Assembly (NCBI RefSeq): GCF_024810105.1
Contig: NZ_JANUDX010000002.1
Span: 1 to 64,000 of the forward strand
Reading direction: 5' to 3'
Source: Stenotrophomonas sp. BIGb0135
Lineage (GTDB): Bacteria > Pseudomonadota > Gammaproteobacteria > Xanthomonadales > Xanthomonadaceae
Length of the DNA: 64,000 nucleotides
Position numbers and translations under genes: made by a program. Shown piece after piece: positions 27,801 through 35,294 of the stretch (its first letter is position 1; every line of letters begins with the position of its first letter). The notes under the pieces are model-generated. The model was given only the letters and a program-made list of their open reading frames with translations. It made no database searches and was not told the DNA's origin.

Positions 27801-27969
27801 CGGCGTGATTCCGCTGGCGCTGGCCACCGGCGCCGGCGCGGTCAGCCGGCGCGAGATCGGCATGAGCGTCATCGGCGGCATGCTCTCGGGCACCGTGCTG
27901 GCGGTGGTGCTGGTGCCGCTGTTCTTCGTGCTGGTGCGGCGCATGGGCAAGGCGCGACCGGTTGCGTAG
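24868..27969 (+). CDS. RND multidrug efflux pump inner-membrane subunit
   Basis: A 1033-residue proton-driven transporter of the AcrB/MexB (HAE1) family. N-terminal MLPRFFIHRPVFAWVLAI, the transmembrane proton-relay block with AIGLLVDDAIVVVENVERI (Asp pair), and the C-terminal GLSAKNAILIVEFA are all intact. The large periplasmic domains are present at normal length. It forms an operon with the adaptor. No outer-membrane channel gene follows, as in smeYZ, so a channel encoded elsewhere must be shared. Antisense reading frames over this gene are GC-driven shadows. Confidence 0.95.
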   Translation: MLPRFFIHRPVFAWVLAICIMALGAIAVTQLPVEQYPDIAPPQVNITANYTGASAQTVEDSVTQVIEQQIKGIDHLLYFSSTSSSSGQSRITVTFDQRANPDIAQVQVQNSVNQAINRLPQEVQQQGVTVAKSQGDALMVVSLYDTSRRMERVDVSDFLVSNVQDPISRIPGVGEINVFGAQYAMRIWLDPHKLRAFDLMPSDVRSAIEAQNTQVTAGELGALPAAPTQSLNATVTAQSRLQTPEQFRAIILRTLPNGAAVHLSDVARVEIGAENYQTSSYLNGYPAAGFSVTLASGANALDTADAVRAAIEKLRPGFPPGVQVAYPRDSTPFVRVSIEGVIHTLIEAIVLVVIVMFLFLQNVRATLIPAITVPVVLLGTFGVLAVAGFTINTLTLFAMVLAIGLLVDDAIVVVENVERIIHEEHLPPREATEKSMGEITGALVGITVVLGAVFLPMALFGGSTGIIYRQFSITIASAMALSALVALTLTPALCATLLKPSSAQKPPGRFFAGFNRGVERSQEGYQRRLGGVVAAPKRWMAFYLLVIVGMVALYARMPTGFLPVEDQGQVMFQFSTPEGTPMARTEALGAAISQYFMDNEKQNLDVVFVVVGRNNAGTGQNAGQGFLALKPWGERDGDNTAAAIIARANAHFRGLADAKVNVLAPPAVRGLGQSSGFELWLQDASAAGRGALQAAQQRVVQAANQDDGLSSVRLNGLGDKAELHLDIDHAQASALGLAQGDINATLAAAWGGTYVNDFLDRGRVKRVYLQGDQPYRSVPDDIGQWYVRGSNGQMASFASFASSHWARGPQLQQRFNGLPAMEIQGSAAEGRSSGEAMQRMQALIADQPGFELQWSGLSYQEQLSSNQTLWLYAASIAFIFLCLAALYESWTVPVAVLLVIPLGVIGTVLATTAAGFVNDIYFQVGLLTTIGLSAKNAILIVEFAEARYRAGSSAVEAALQGARLRLRPIVMTSLAFIAGVIPLALATGAGAVSRREIGMSVIGGMLSGTVLAVVLVPLFFVLVRRMGKARPVA

Positions 27970-28068
27970 CGGCCCCGGGCGATCGTCACATGGTTGTCGT
28001 GCCGGCCTCACCTGGCCTATGCCGGGGCGTCGGTAGCGTAAGGGTCCCGTCCCCCACGGAGACCTGCC

Positions 28069-28242
28069 ATGTGGTTGCTCGACCGACTCTGGCCCACGCG
28101 TACCGCTGCCGCCGTCCCGCCTGCCCCGCCGGCGGAGGCCTCGCCACGGCGCGCGTTGTTCAAGCGCCCGTTACGCGCCGGGCGCACCCGGATGGCGCCG
28201 TGGCAGAAGGTGGCACCGCCGCCGCGGCGGCGTGGTCACTGA
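28069..28242 (+). CDS. small basic hypothetical protein
   Basis: A 57-codon frame with a GGAG ribosome site 5 nt before its ATG. The product is proline- and arginine-rich (MWLLDRLWPTRTAA ... PPPRRRGH), with no known motif. It overlaps the 3' end of the convergent GFA-family gene by 7 nt. Small arginine-rich proteins of this type are annotated in xanthomonads, but the coding case rests mainly on the ribosome site. Confidence 0.4.
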   Translation: MWLLDRLWPTRTAAAVPPAPPAEASPRRALFKRPLRAGRTRMAPWQKVAPPPRRRGH

Positions 28243-28649
28243 GGGGGCGTGCGGTCGGCGGGGTGGTTGACCCCGTCGTTGACCGGCACCTCACCCAGCG
28301 CATAGGGATTGATCCCATCCAGGCAGCCCAGGTTGTAGCCGTACTCGTCCGGTGAGGAGCGCCGTTGGTGGTGGGTGTAGATCCCACAGGTGCCGCAGAA
28401 CCAGTGCTTGGCCACATGGGTGTTGAACTGGTACAGGCGCAGCACGTCCTGGCCCTGGATGACCTCCAGATCGGCCAGCTTGGCCGAGCCGACGATGGCG
28501 CCCCTGCGCCGGCACAGCGAGCAGTCGCAGCGCCGGGGCGAGAGCACCCCGTCCGGCAGATGCAGGCGCAGCACCACCGCGCCGCAGTGGCAGCGCGCCA
28601 GGTGCTCCCGTTGGATGGGCACGCCGCCGATCGAATGCAGACCCTGCAT
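28236..28649 (-). CDS. GFA/CENP-V family zinc protein
   Basis: A 137-residue member of the glutathione-dependent formaldehyde-activating (GFA)/CENP-V fold. The zinc-binding cysteines are in CHCGAVVLRL, CDCSLCRRRGA and FCGTCGIYTHH, in the family spacing. Many members are not active on formaldehyde, so exact chemistry is open. The longer Xanthomonas relatives share the DGINPYALGEVPVNDGVNHP tail seen here. Confidence 0.85.
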   Translation of the reverse strand: MQGLHSIGGVPIQREHLARCHCGAVVLRLHLPDGVLSPRRCDCSLCRRRGAIVGSAKLADLEVIQGQDVLRLYQFNTHVAKHWFCGTCGIYTHHQRRSSPDEYGYNLGCLDGINPYALGEVPVNDGVNHPADRTPPQ

Positions 28650-28762
28650 CAGACCCTCCTACCTTCGTCGCCATGGGCCCCGGAGTATGCCGTGTGCCCA
28701 AGCTGAACGCGCGGACATGTTCCCGATGCGCCGGTTATGGCTAACTAGCGCCCCGACCAACG

Positions 28763-29788
28763 ATGGAACGACGCGTGAAGAAGGCAGGACGATGGGGGCT
28801 GGCGCTGCTGATGCTGCTTGCGGCGCTGTGGGTCACCGGCATGCTGGCCTACCAGTTGCCGGGTCCAGGCTGGCTGCGCGGGGTGGCGATCGTGGCGTGG
28901 GCCGGCGTCGCGCTGACCGCGCTGGTGGCGGTGGCGCGTGCACGTGGCGGACGTTGGCCGGGTGCGGTGTACGTGGCCGCGCTGGTGGCGTGCGGGGTGT
29001 GGTGGCTGCTGCTTACGCCGCGCCAGGACCGGGTCTGGGCCGACGACGTGGCGCAGCGGTTGAAGGTGGTGAGCTTCGACGGCCGCCACGTGGTGCTGGA
29101 CAACGTGCGCGACTTCACCTGGCGCAGCGAGGACGACCACGACGTGCGCTGGGTGCGGCGCAGCTACGACCTGGACCAGCTGCGTTCGGCCGACCTTGTG
29201 ATGTCGTACTGGATGGGCCCGATGATCGCGCACACGCTGGTGTCCTTCGGCTTCGCCGACGGCCGCCAACTGGTGTTCTCGCTGGAGATCCGCAAGGAAC
29301 GCGGTGAATCGTTCTCCGCGCTGGGCGGCTTCTTCCGCAAGTTCGAGATGACACTGGTGGCGGCCGAGGAAACCGACATCATCCGCGTGCGCAGCAACGT
29401 GCGCGGCGAGGATGTGTACCTGTACCGCCTGCAGGGCATGACCCGGGAACAGCTCAAGGGCCTGTTCGTGTCCTACCTCGGCGAGGCGCGCAAGCTCGAC
29501 GCCGCTCCGGCGTTCTACAACACGCTCAGCAGCAACTGCACCACCATCGTCTACGCGCTGGCCAAGCAGATCGCGCCGGGCCTGCCGCTGGACTATCGGC
29601 TGCTGGTCTCCGGCTATTTCGCCGAGTACGCGCGCGACCTTGGCGTACTGGTGCCGGGCGTGGATTTCGCCACGCTCAAGGCGCGGGGCCGCATCACCGA
29701 CCGCGCACGCGCCGCCGGCGATGATCCCGCTTTCTCCCGACTGATCCGCCAGGGCCTGCCCGGCGTCGAGCAAGGACGCGTTCCATGA
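28763..29788 (+). CDS. DUF4105 membrane protein (Lnb N-terminal-like)
   Basis: A 341-residue inner-membrane protein with three hydrophobic helices in the first 85 residues and then a periplasmic DUF4105 domain (MGPMIAHTLVSFGF ... ADGRQLVFSLEIRKERGESFSALGGFFRKFEM ... NTLSSNCTTIVYALAKQ). The cysteine in SSNCTT with the histidine in AHTLVSF suggests a cysteine-hydrolase-like centre, by analogy with NlpC-type folds. Its stop overlaps the next gene, a lipoprotein hydrolase, by 4 nt, so the two likely act on the same envelope substrate. Function unknown. Confidence 0.82.
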   Translation: MERRVKKAGRWGLALLMLLAALWVTGMLAYQLPGPGWLRGVAIVAWAGVALTALVAVARARGGRWPGAVYVAALVACGVWWLLLTPRQDRVWADDVAQRLKVVSFDGRHVVLDNVRDFTWRSEDDHDVRWVRRSYDLDQLRSADLVMSYWMGPMIAHTLVSFGFADGRQLVFSLEIRKERGESFSALGGFFRKFEMTLVAAEETDIIRVRSNVRGEDVYLYRLQGMTREQLKGLFVSYLGEARKLDAAPAFYNTLSSNCTTIVYALAKQIAPGLPLDYRLLVSGYFAEYARDLGVLVPGVDFATLKARGRITDRARAAGDDPAFSRLIRQGLPGVEQGRVP

Positions 29789-31737
29789 TGGCTGTAACCG
29801 ACGGCGTTCGGCGCCGGATGCTGCCGCTGCTGGCAGTGGCCCTGTCGCTGCTGCTGTCCAGCGGCTGCGCGATGGTGACCATGAAGCAGGTGGCACCCAC
29901 CGACTACCTGGCCAACAAGCGCGGCGACGTGCTCACCTCCGGCAAGTTGAGTGCGGCCTCGCAGGAAACCCTGAGCGTGATCGGGCTGGACGAGGACCTG
30001 TGCGCCAAGGACGTGGTGAGCTGCCAGAAGACCCTGGAAGACACCGCGGTGTTGCCCGAGGAACAACGCCTGTCGGCACTGTCCGAACTGTGGGTCAAGA
30101 CCGCCCTGGGGCTGAGCCCCAAGCCCAAGGACCGCGACAAGCATCCGATGAGCGATGCCGCGCTGGACGCCTGGCTGGAGGCCGCGCGCTATGCCTACGC
30201 CTACCTGTTCTTCAGTGGCCGCACCGCGTCCGATCGTGCGTTCGAAGACCGCCAGACCCAGGTCCGCGACTACTACAACTACGCTGCCGAACAGACCGCC
30301 GCGGTGGTGTTCAAGCGTGCGCGCGAGAGTGCGCTGGAAGGCGAGGACTACAACGCGCCGGTGGAAGGCGAGCGCTGGACGCTGACCTCGGACTTCGGCG
30401 AACTGCGCATGTCCAGCATCCCCACGCGGATGGTCCCGGCGTCGTCGCTGAGCTTTGCCGGCCTGCGCAGCACCTACCGCCGCGACGGCTTCGGCGCCGA
30501 GCTGGTGGTGGTGATGGACCCGCCCAAGCTGGTGGCGGCCGCCGACGGCAGCAAGGCCGAGATCCCGCAGTACAGCGAGATGTCGGCGATCAACGCGACC
30601 GCGCTGCTGCGCTTCAAGGGCGACAGCCTGCAGCAGGTCCTCGACACCACCCAGGTGCTGTTCGACGTGTACTCCCCGGAGTCCACCGAGAGCGTGGACC
30701 TGCACGGCGAGAAGGTGCCGCTGGCCGGCAATTTCACCGCCGCCTATGGCATGTGGCTGGCCCAGTCCGGCTTTGCCACGCAGTCGCTGCGCACGCTGTT
30801 CGGGCTCAGCGAGGGCATCGGCGAGCCGCACATGTACCTGATGCAGCCCTGGGACCCGAACCGCCGCATCATCTTCATGCTGCACGGCCTGGGCAGCAGC
30901 CCGGAGGCCTGGGTCAACGTGGCCAACGAGATCATGGGCGACCCGGAACTGCGCCGGCACTTCCAGGTCTGGCAGGTCTATTACCCGACCAACGCGCCGA
31001 TCGCGCTGAACCGCTTCGAGATCAACGAAGCCTTCACCAACACCCTCAAGCACTTCGACCCCAGCGGCACCTCGCCGGCATCCAGGGACAGGGTGTTCAT
31101 CGGCCACAGCATGGGCGGCGTGCTGGCCCGCCTGCTGGTCACCTCCTCCGGCGACGTGCTCTGGAACGACCTGCTGGCCAACTACGACCTCAAGGGCGAA
31201 CGCCTGAAGCGGGTGCAGGCCAAGCTGGGCCCGTTGCTGCATTTCAATGCGGACGCCAACGTCGAGCGCGCCATCTTCATTGCCGCACCGCACAAGGGCA
31301 CCGACATCGCCGGCAACCGGGTAGGGCGGCTGATCGGGCGCCTGGTGCGCCTGCCGATCACCCTGCTGGGCAAGTTCGAGGACGTGTTCCAGACCTTGCA
31401 GCAGGCCGAGGCGCAGTCCGCGCAGCCGACCAAGCTGCAGATCCCCAACAGCATCGACAACCTCAAGGCCAGCGATCCGTTCGTCAAGGCCGCAGGCGCG
31501 CTGCCGATCATGCCGGGCCTGAAGTACCACTCGATCATCGCCCAGCGCAAACCCGACGTGCCGCTGCAGCAGTCCGACGATGGCCTGGTGCCGTACTGGA
31601 GCGCGCACCTGGACGGGGCCGTGTCGGAGAAGGTGATCATCTCCGGGCACAGCGTGCAGGAAACGCCGCAGGCGGTGCTGGAGATCCGCCGCATCCTGCG
31701 CGAGGACCTGAAAGAGGTCGGCGATTCGCGGCGCTGA
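29785..31737 (+). CDS. alpha/beta hydrolase lipoprotein
   Basis: A 650-residue lipoprotein: signal peptide with lipobox LSSGC at residues about 24-28, then a roughly 300-residue N-terminal region of unknown fold (GERWTLTSDFGELRMSSIPTRMVPAS), and an alpha/beta-hydrolase domain from about residue 350. The oxyanion motif is MLHGLGSSPEAW, the nucleophile GHSMGG, and a possible catalytic His lies in ISGHSVQETP. Substrate unknown; relatives are annotated as lipase-like. A downstream ATG at 29818 would give a shorter n-region. It is coupled to the DUF4105 gene. Confidence 0.82.
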   Translation: MMAVTDGVRRRMLPLLAVALSLLLSSGCAMVTMKQVAPTDYLANKRGDVLTSGKLSAASQETLSVIGLDEDLCAKDVVSCQKTLEDTAVLPEEQRLSALSELWVKTALGLSPKPKDRDKHPMSDAALDAWLEAARYAYAYLFFSGRTASDRAFEDRQTQVRDYYNYAAEQTAAVVFKRARESALEGEDYNAPVEGERWTLTSDFGELRMSSIPTRMVPASSLSFAGLRSTYRRDGFGAELVVVMDPPKLVAAADGSKAEIPQYSEMSAINATALLRFKGDSLQQVLDTTQVLFDVYSPESTESVDLHGEKVPLAGNFTAAYGMWLAQSGFATQSLRTLFGLSEGIGEPHMYLMQPWDPNRRIIFMLHGLGSSPEAWVNVANEIMGDPELRRHFQVWQVYYPTNAPIALNRFEINEAFTNTLKHFDPSGTSPASRDRVFIGHSMGGVLARLLVTSSGDVLWNDLLANYDLKGERLKRVQAKLGPLLHFNADANVERAIFIAAPHKGTDIAGNRVGRLIGRLVRLPITLLGKFEDVFQTLQQAEAQSAQPTKLQIPNSIDNLKASDPFVKAAGALPIMPGLKYHSIIAQRKPDVPLQQSDDGLVPYWSAHLDGAVSEKVIISGHSVQETPQAVLEIRRILREDLKEVGDSRR

Positions 31738-31760
31738 CCTGCCGTGGCGCGGGGCCGGGC

Positions 31761-33134
31761 TCAGATGCGCCGCGCAACCACCACGCCTGCCACCGCCAGC
31801 ACCAGCATGATCGCGTAGGTGAGCAGGTAGCCCAGCGCCACGTTGCCCTGCAGGAACAATGCGAACAGCGACCCGGAAACGGCCAGCGTGGTGGCCACGG
31901 CCAGCGCTTCGCTCAACTGCAGCGCGGAGGTGTTCGCGCCCTGCTGCGCCGGTGGTGACAGCGACAGTGTCAGCACCGACAGGCCGGGGTAGATCAGGCC
32001 CATGCCGAACCCGGTCACGCTCCAGCCGGCCAGCGCCAGCCACAGCGGTGTGCCGGGCTGGATCGCCGACGAGGTGGCGAAGATGCCCACGCACATCAGC
32101 AGCGCACCGCCCTGCAACAGCTGCCGGCGCGACCAGCCGCGCTGCTGGTGGCCCTGCAGCCACGAGCCGCTGAACCAGCCCAACGCGCCCAGGCTCAACG
32201 CCACCCCGGCCAGCAAGGGGCTCAGGCCACGCTCGCGTTGCAGCAGCAGGGGCAGGAAGGCTTCGCAGCCGAAGAACGCGGAGGCGGCGATCCCGCGCAT
32301 CGCGATCACGCTGGGCAGGCCCCGGCGCAGGCGCAACGTGCCGGCGGGCAGCAGCTTCCAGCTGCACACGGCCAGCAGCCCCAGTGCCGGCAGCAGCAAT
32401 GCCAGGGCCAGCGCGCCACGTTGCTGGCCGCCCACGTACAGCAGCAGGGCACCGGACGACGCGCCGACCGCCCAGCCGATCACGCTGGCCTTGCCTGCCG
32501 GCGGTGCCAGCGCCGCCTGCACATCGCGCAGTGCAGGCCGCAGCAGCAGCCCGGCCGGGATCGCCAGCAGCGGCACGATCAGGAACACCCAGCGCCAGCC
32601 CAGGTGCTGCACGATCCAGCCGCTGATGCTGGGCCCGATCAACGACGGCACCACCCAGCCGGCGGAAAACGCGGCGAACACGCGCGGCCGCATCGCTTCG
32701 GGAAAGGTGCGGCCCACCATCACGTACAGCGCCACCGACATGCCACCCGCGCCCAGTCCCTGCAGCAGTCGGCCGAGCAGCAGCACCGGCATGTGCCGGG
32801 CGAAACCGGCCACCAGCAGCCCGCCGATGAAGCAGCCCAGCCCCAGCCACAGTGGCCGCGCCGGCCCGCGCTGGTCGCTCCAGTAACCGGCCAGGGTCAT
32901 CCCGATCACGCTGGTGGCCAGCGTGCCGCCAAAGGCCAGGGCATACAGGCGCAGTCCGTCCAGCTCCTGCGCCACGGTCGGCATGGCCGCGGCCACCGCC
33001 AGCGCCTCGAAGCCATACAGCGCCACCAGCGCGACCATGCCGATCGTGGTGGCGCGGTAGGCCGGCGACAGGATCGAGGGCACCGGCACGGCAGCGGACG
33101 CCGGCGGGGTGGGGGCTGCAACATCGGAGGACAT
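31761..33134 (-). CDS. MFS transporter, SoxR-linked
   Basis: A 457-residue 14-helix-type major facilitator exporter. Helices start at about residue 30 (TTIGMVALVALYGFEALAVAAAMPTV), with the conserved YWSDQRGPARPLWLG loop and GRLLQGLGAGG motif. It is divergent from soxR, and a SoxR box sits between them inside a 19-bp promoter spacer for this gene. In pseudomonads SoxR controls efflux of redox-active compounds, so a similar role is inferred: export of redox-cycling drugs or pigments. Confidence 0.87.
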   Translation of the reverse strand: MSSDVAAPTPPASAAVPVPSILSPAYRATTIGMVALVALYGFEALAVAAAMPTVAQELDGLRLYALAFGGTLATSVIGMTLAGYWSDQRGPARPLWLGLGCFIGGLLVAGFARHMPVLLLGRLLQGLGAGGMSVALYVMVGRTFPEAMRPRVFAAFSAGWVVPSLIGPSISGWIVQHLGWRWVFLIVPLLAIPAGLLLRPALRDVQAALAPPAGKASVIGWAVGASSGALLLYVGGQQRGALALALLLPALGLLAVCSWKLLPAGTLRLRRGLPSVIAMRGIAASAFFGCEAFLPLLLQRERGLSPLLAGVALSLGALGWFSGSWLQGHQQRGWSRRQLLQGGALLMCVGIFATSSAIQPGTPLWLALAGWSVTGFGMGLIYPGLSVLTLSLSPPAQQGANTSALQLSEALAVATTLAVSGSLFALFLQGNVALGYLLTYAIMLVLAVAGVVVARRI

Positions 33135-33203
33135 GCGGGGATTCCAGGAGGGGCAAGGGCAGGGGAGCGCTTGCAGTGCACCCCGGCGTCGCGCAGGATG
33201 CCA

Positions 33204-33221
33204 CCTTAACCATGGTTGAGG
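33204..33221. promoter_or_regulatory. SoxR box between soxR and MFS genes
   Basis: CCTTAACCATGGTTGAGG is an 18-bp near-perfect dyad (9+9, one mismatched pair) of the same layout as the known SoxR box CCTCAAGTTAACTTGAGG. On the reverse strand a TTGACC -35 (33220-33225) precedes it and CATCCT (33195-33200) lies 19 bp beyond, the stretched spacer typical of MerR-family promoters. So it should activate the MFS gene. It also lies 9 nt upstream of the soxR start. Confidence 0.75.
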
Positions 33222-33230
33222 TCAAGGCTG

Positions 33231-33665
33231 GTGATCGCGCAGGAACTGAGTGTGGGTGAGGTGGCCAGGCGCAGTGGCGTGGCGGTATCGGCGCTGCATT
33301 TCTATGAGCGCAAAGGGCTGATCCGCAGCCTGCGCACGGCCGGCAACCAGCGCCGCTTCGCCCGCGACGTGCTGCGCCGGCTGGCGGTGATCCGCGTGGC
33401 GCAGCGGGTGGGGTTGCCACTGGAGGCGGTGGCCACCGCGTTCGCGGCGCTGCCGGAAAACAAGACGCCGACCAAGGCCGAGTGGGCGAAGATGTCCGCG
33501 CTGTGGCGCAGCGAGCTGGACCAGCGCATCGCCCAACTGCTGCTGTTGCGCGATCAGCTCACCGACTGCATTGGCTGCGGCTGCCTGTCGCTCAAGCGCT
33601 GCCGCCTGACCAATCCGGACGACGCGTTGGGCGACCAGGGCGATGGGGCGCAGCGGTGGGGGTAG
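33231..33665 (+). CDS. soxR: redox-sensing regulator SoxR
   Basis: A MerR-family activator of 144 residues. N-terminal helix-turn-helix (LSVGEVARRSGVAVSALHFYERKGLI), dimer helix, and the [2Fe-2S] cluster loop CIGCGCLSLKRC with cysteines at 113, 116, 118 and 124 in the exact SoxR spacing. I chose GTG 33231 because an upstream TTG (33216) lies inside the SoxR box, and a GAGG ribosome site precedes GTG. The cluster oxidised by redox-cycling compounds turns on target promoters, here the divergent MFS gene. soxS is not present, as expected outside enterics. Confidence 0.93.
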   Translation: MIAQELSVGEVARRSGVAVSALHFYERKGLIRSLRTAGNQRRFARDVLRRLAVIRVAQRVGLPLEAVATAFAALPENKTPTKAEWAKMSALWRSELDQRIAQLLLLRDQLTDCIGCGCLSLKRCRLTNPDDALGDQGDGAQRWG

Positions 33666-33679
33666 GCTGGCCCGGTACT

Positions 33680-33702
33680 GCCGACCAACGGGCCGGCACT
33701 AC
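33680..33702. repeat. SMAG-like palindromic repeat, single copy
   Basis: GCCGACCAACGGGCCGGCAC followed by the CTAC end (reverse complement of GTAG) is a single REP element of the SMAG type in the intergenic space between the convergent soxR and SDR genes. Confidence 0.5.
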
Positions 33703-33711
33703 CGGGGGACC

Positions 33712-34314
33712 TCACCACACGTTGAATACCTGCCCACTCTGCACGCCTTCCACGCTGCGCTGGTAAGCCAGCGACGCGCGTTGCGCGGTGACCGCCTCGA
33801 AGCCCGGGAAATACGCGCCGTAGTCGTCCAGCGATTCGACCAGCACGTTCGGGCTGACCACGTTGATGCGCAGTCCGCGCGGCAGCAGTTCGCAGGCCGC
33901 CCCGCGCACGAACCCCTCCAGTGCCGCGTTCACGGCGGTGGCATTGGCGCCATCGCGGATCGGCTGCGCGCCGACGATGCCGCTGGTCAGCGTGATCGAC
34001 CCGCCGTTGTTGAGATGGTGCTGGGCGACCAGGGCAAGCCGCACCTGGCCCAGCAGTTTGTCCTGCAGGCCGAGATTGAACTGCGTCGGGCTCATGTCGG
34101 CCAGCGGGCCGAAATGCAGGCGGCCGGTGGTGGCGATCACCGCATCCACCGGCCCGATCCGCGCGAACAGGCCCTGCACGCTGGCGTCGTCGGTGAGATC
34201 GACCTGCGCATCACCGCCATGGCGGCCGGCACGGATCAACTGATGGTGGGTGCCCAGCGTGGCGGCGACGGCTTGGCCGAGGGTGCCGCTGGCGCCGACG
34301 AGAAGGATCTTCAT
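33712..34314 (-). CDS. short-chain dehydrogenase (atypical, 200 residues)
   Basis: A 200-residue SDR. Cofactor motif GASGTLG near residue 8; the usual Tyr-xxx-Lys is replaced in this region by NATAVNAALEGFV, so the classical catalytic tyrosine and lysine are missing. Proteins like this are found as NAD(P)-binding partners or reductases of the YciK/atypical group. It is divergent from a LysR gene with two dyads between them, so it is likely the regulated target. Confidence 0.78.
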   Translation of the reverse strand: MKILLVGASGTLGQAVAATLGTHHQLIRAGRHGGDAQVDLTDDASVQGLFARIGPVDAVIATTGRLHFGPLADMSPTQFNLGLQDKLLGQVRLALVAQHHLNNGGSITLTSGIVGAQPIRDGANATAVNAALEGFVRGAACELLPRGLRINVVSPNVLVESLDDYGAYFPGFEAVTAQRASLAYQRSVEGVQSGQVFNVW

Positions 34315-34360
34315 GCGGGGTGCTCCAGGGAAGGACGTGTGGGCAGTCTGCGCGCACCGT

Positions 34361-34399
34361 GCCGGTTAGGTAACCGGCGTATGCTTTGCAGATTGCAAA
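34361..34399. promoter_or_regulatory. two dyads between SDR and LysR genes
   Basis: GCCGGTTA-GG-TAACCGGC (34361-34378) is a perfect 8-2-8 palindrome. TTTGCA-GAT-TGCAAA (34385-34399) is a perfect 6-3-6 dyad with LysR-type T-N11-A spacing, ending 13 nt before the LysR start. Either may be the regulator's binding site. Confidence 0.6.
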
Positions 34400-34412
34400 C
34401 CCGTGGTTATCA

Positions 34413-35294
34413 ATGGACACCTTGCGCTGCATGCAGGCCTTCATGGCCGTGGTCGACCAGGGCAGTTTCGCCGCCGCTGCCGAGCGGCTGGCGGTGTCCT
34501 CGGTGATGGTCGGCAAATACATCCAGCAGCTGGAGGCGCACCTGGGCGTGCGCCTGCTGCAGCGGAACACCCGCCGCCAAAGCCTCACCGACGCCGGCCG
34601 TCACTACCTGGCCGGATGCCGCGCGGTGCTGGACCAGGTGCAGCAGGCCGAGGCCAGCGTGGCCGGCCTGCAGGCCCAGCCGCAGGGCGTGCTGCGGATC
34701 AGCGCGCCGGTCACCTGGGGCAGCTGCGTGCTGGCGCCGTTGGTGGCGCAGTACCTGGCCGCGTACCCGCAGGTGACCGTGGAACTGGACCTGAGCAATC
34801 GCCGCGTGGACCTGATCGAGGAGCAGTTCGACGCCGTGGTGCGGATGGGCGCGCTCGGTTCGGCCGAGTGGGTGGCGCGGCCGTTGCCGGCCTATGCCAT
34901 GCAGATCTGCGCGGCCCCGGCCTACCTGCAGCGCAACGGGGTGCCGCGGCACCCGGCCGAGCTGCGCGACCACGACTGCCTCACCCACCTTGCCTGGCGC
35001 GGCGGCCATGGCTGGCGCCTGCGTGGCCATCCCGAACAGGACTGGTCCGAGCATTCGCGGTTGCTGTGCAATGACGGGGATGGCCTGCGCCGCGCCGCGC
35101 TGGCCGGGGCCGGGTTGATCCTGCAGCCGGCGGTGCTGCTGGCCGAGGACATCGCCGCCGGGCGCCTGCAGCCGGTATTGGCCGACTACCTGCCCGAGCC
35201 GCGCCCCCTTCACCTGGTGTACCTGCCGGACCACCGGCCGCGGCCGAAGCTGTCCAGCTTCGTGGAATTCCTGCTGGCCCGGCTGGCCCCGTAG
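34413..35294 (+). CDS. LysR-type transcriptional regulator (divergent to SDR)
   Basis: A 293-residue LysR regulator: helix-turn-helix in residues 1-60 (FAAAAERLAVSSVMVGKYIQQLE) and an inducer-binding domain with QGVLRISAPVTWGSCVLAPLV. This is the CrgA-like branch that commonly controls a divergent oxidoreductase. ATG 34413 is the natural start. The stop codon TAG is contributed by the first GTAG of the repeat array that begins at 35291. Confidence 0.87.
   Translation: MDTLRCMQAFMAVVDQGSFAAAAERLAVSSVMVGKYIQQLEAHLGVRLLQRNTRRQSLTDAGRHYLAGCRAVLDQVQQAEASVAGLQAQPQGVLRISAPVTWGSCVLAPLVAQYLAAYPQVTVELDLSNRRVDLIEEQFDAVVRMGALGSAEWVARPLPAYAMQICAAPAYLQRNGVPRHPAELRDHDCLTHLAWRGGHGWRLRGHPEQDWSEHSRLLCNDGDGLRRAALAGAGLILQPAVLLAEDIAAGRLQPVLADYLPEPRPLHLVYLPDHRPRPKLSSFVEFLLARLAP

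Noticed and set aside
29614..33420. 1268-residue reverse-strand frame
   Set aside because: It spans three real genes in a different frame; only the MFS gene (31761-33134), read in another frame, is real.
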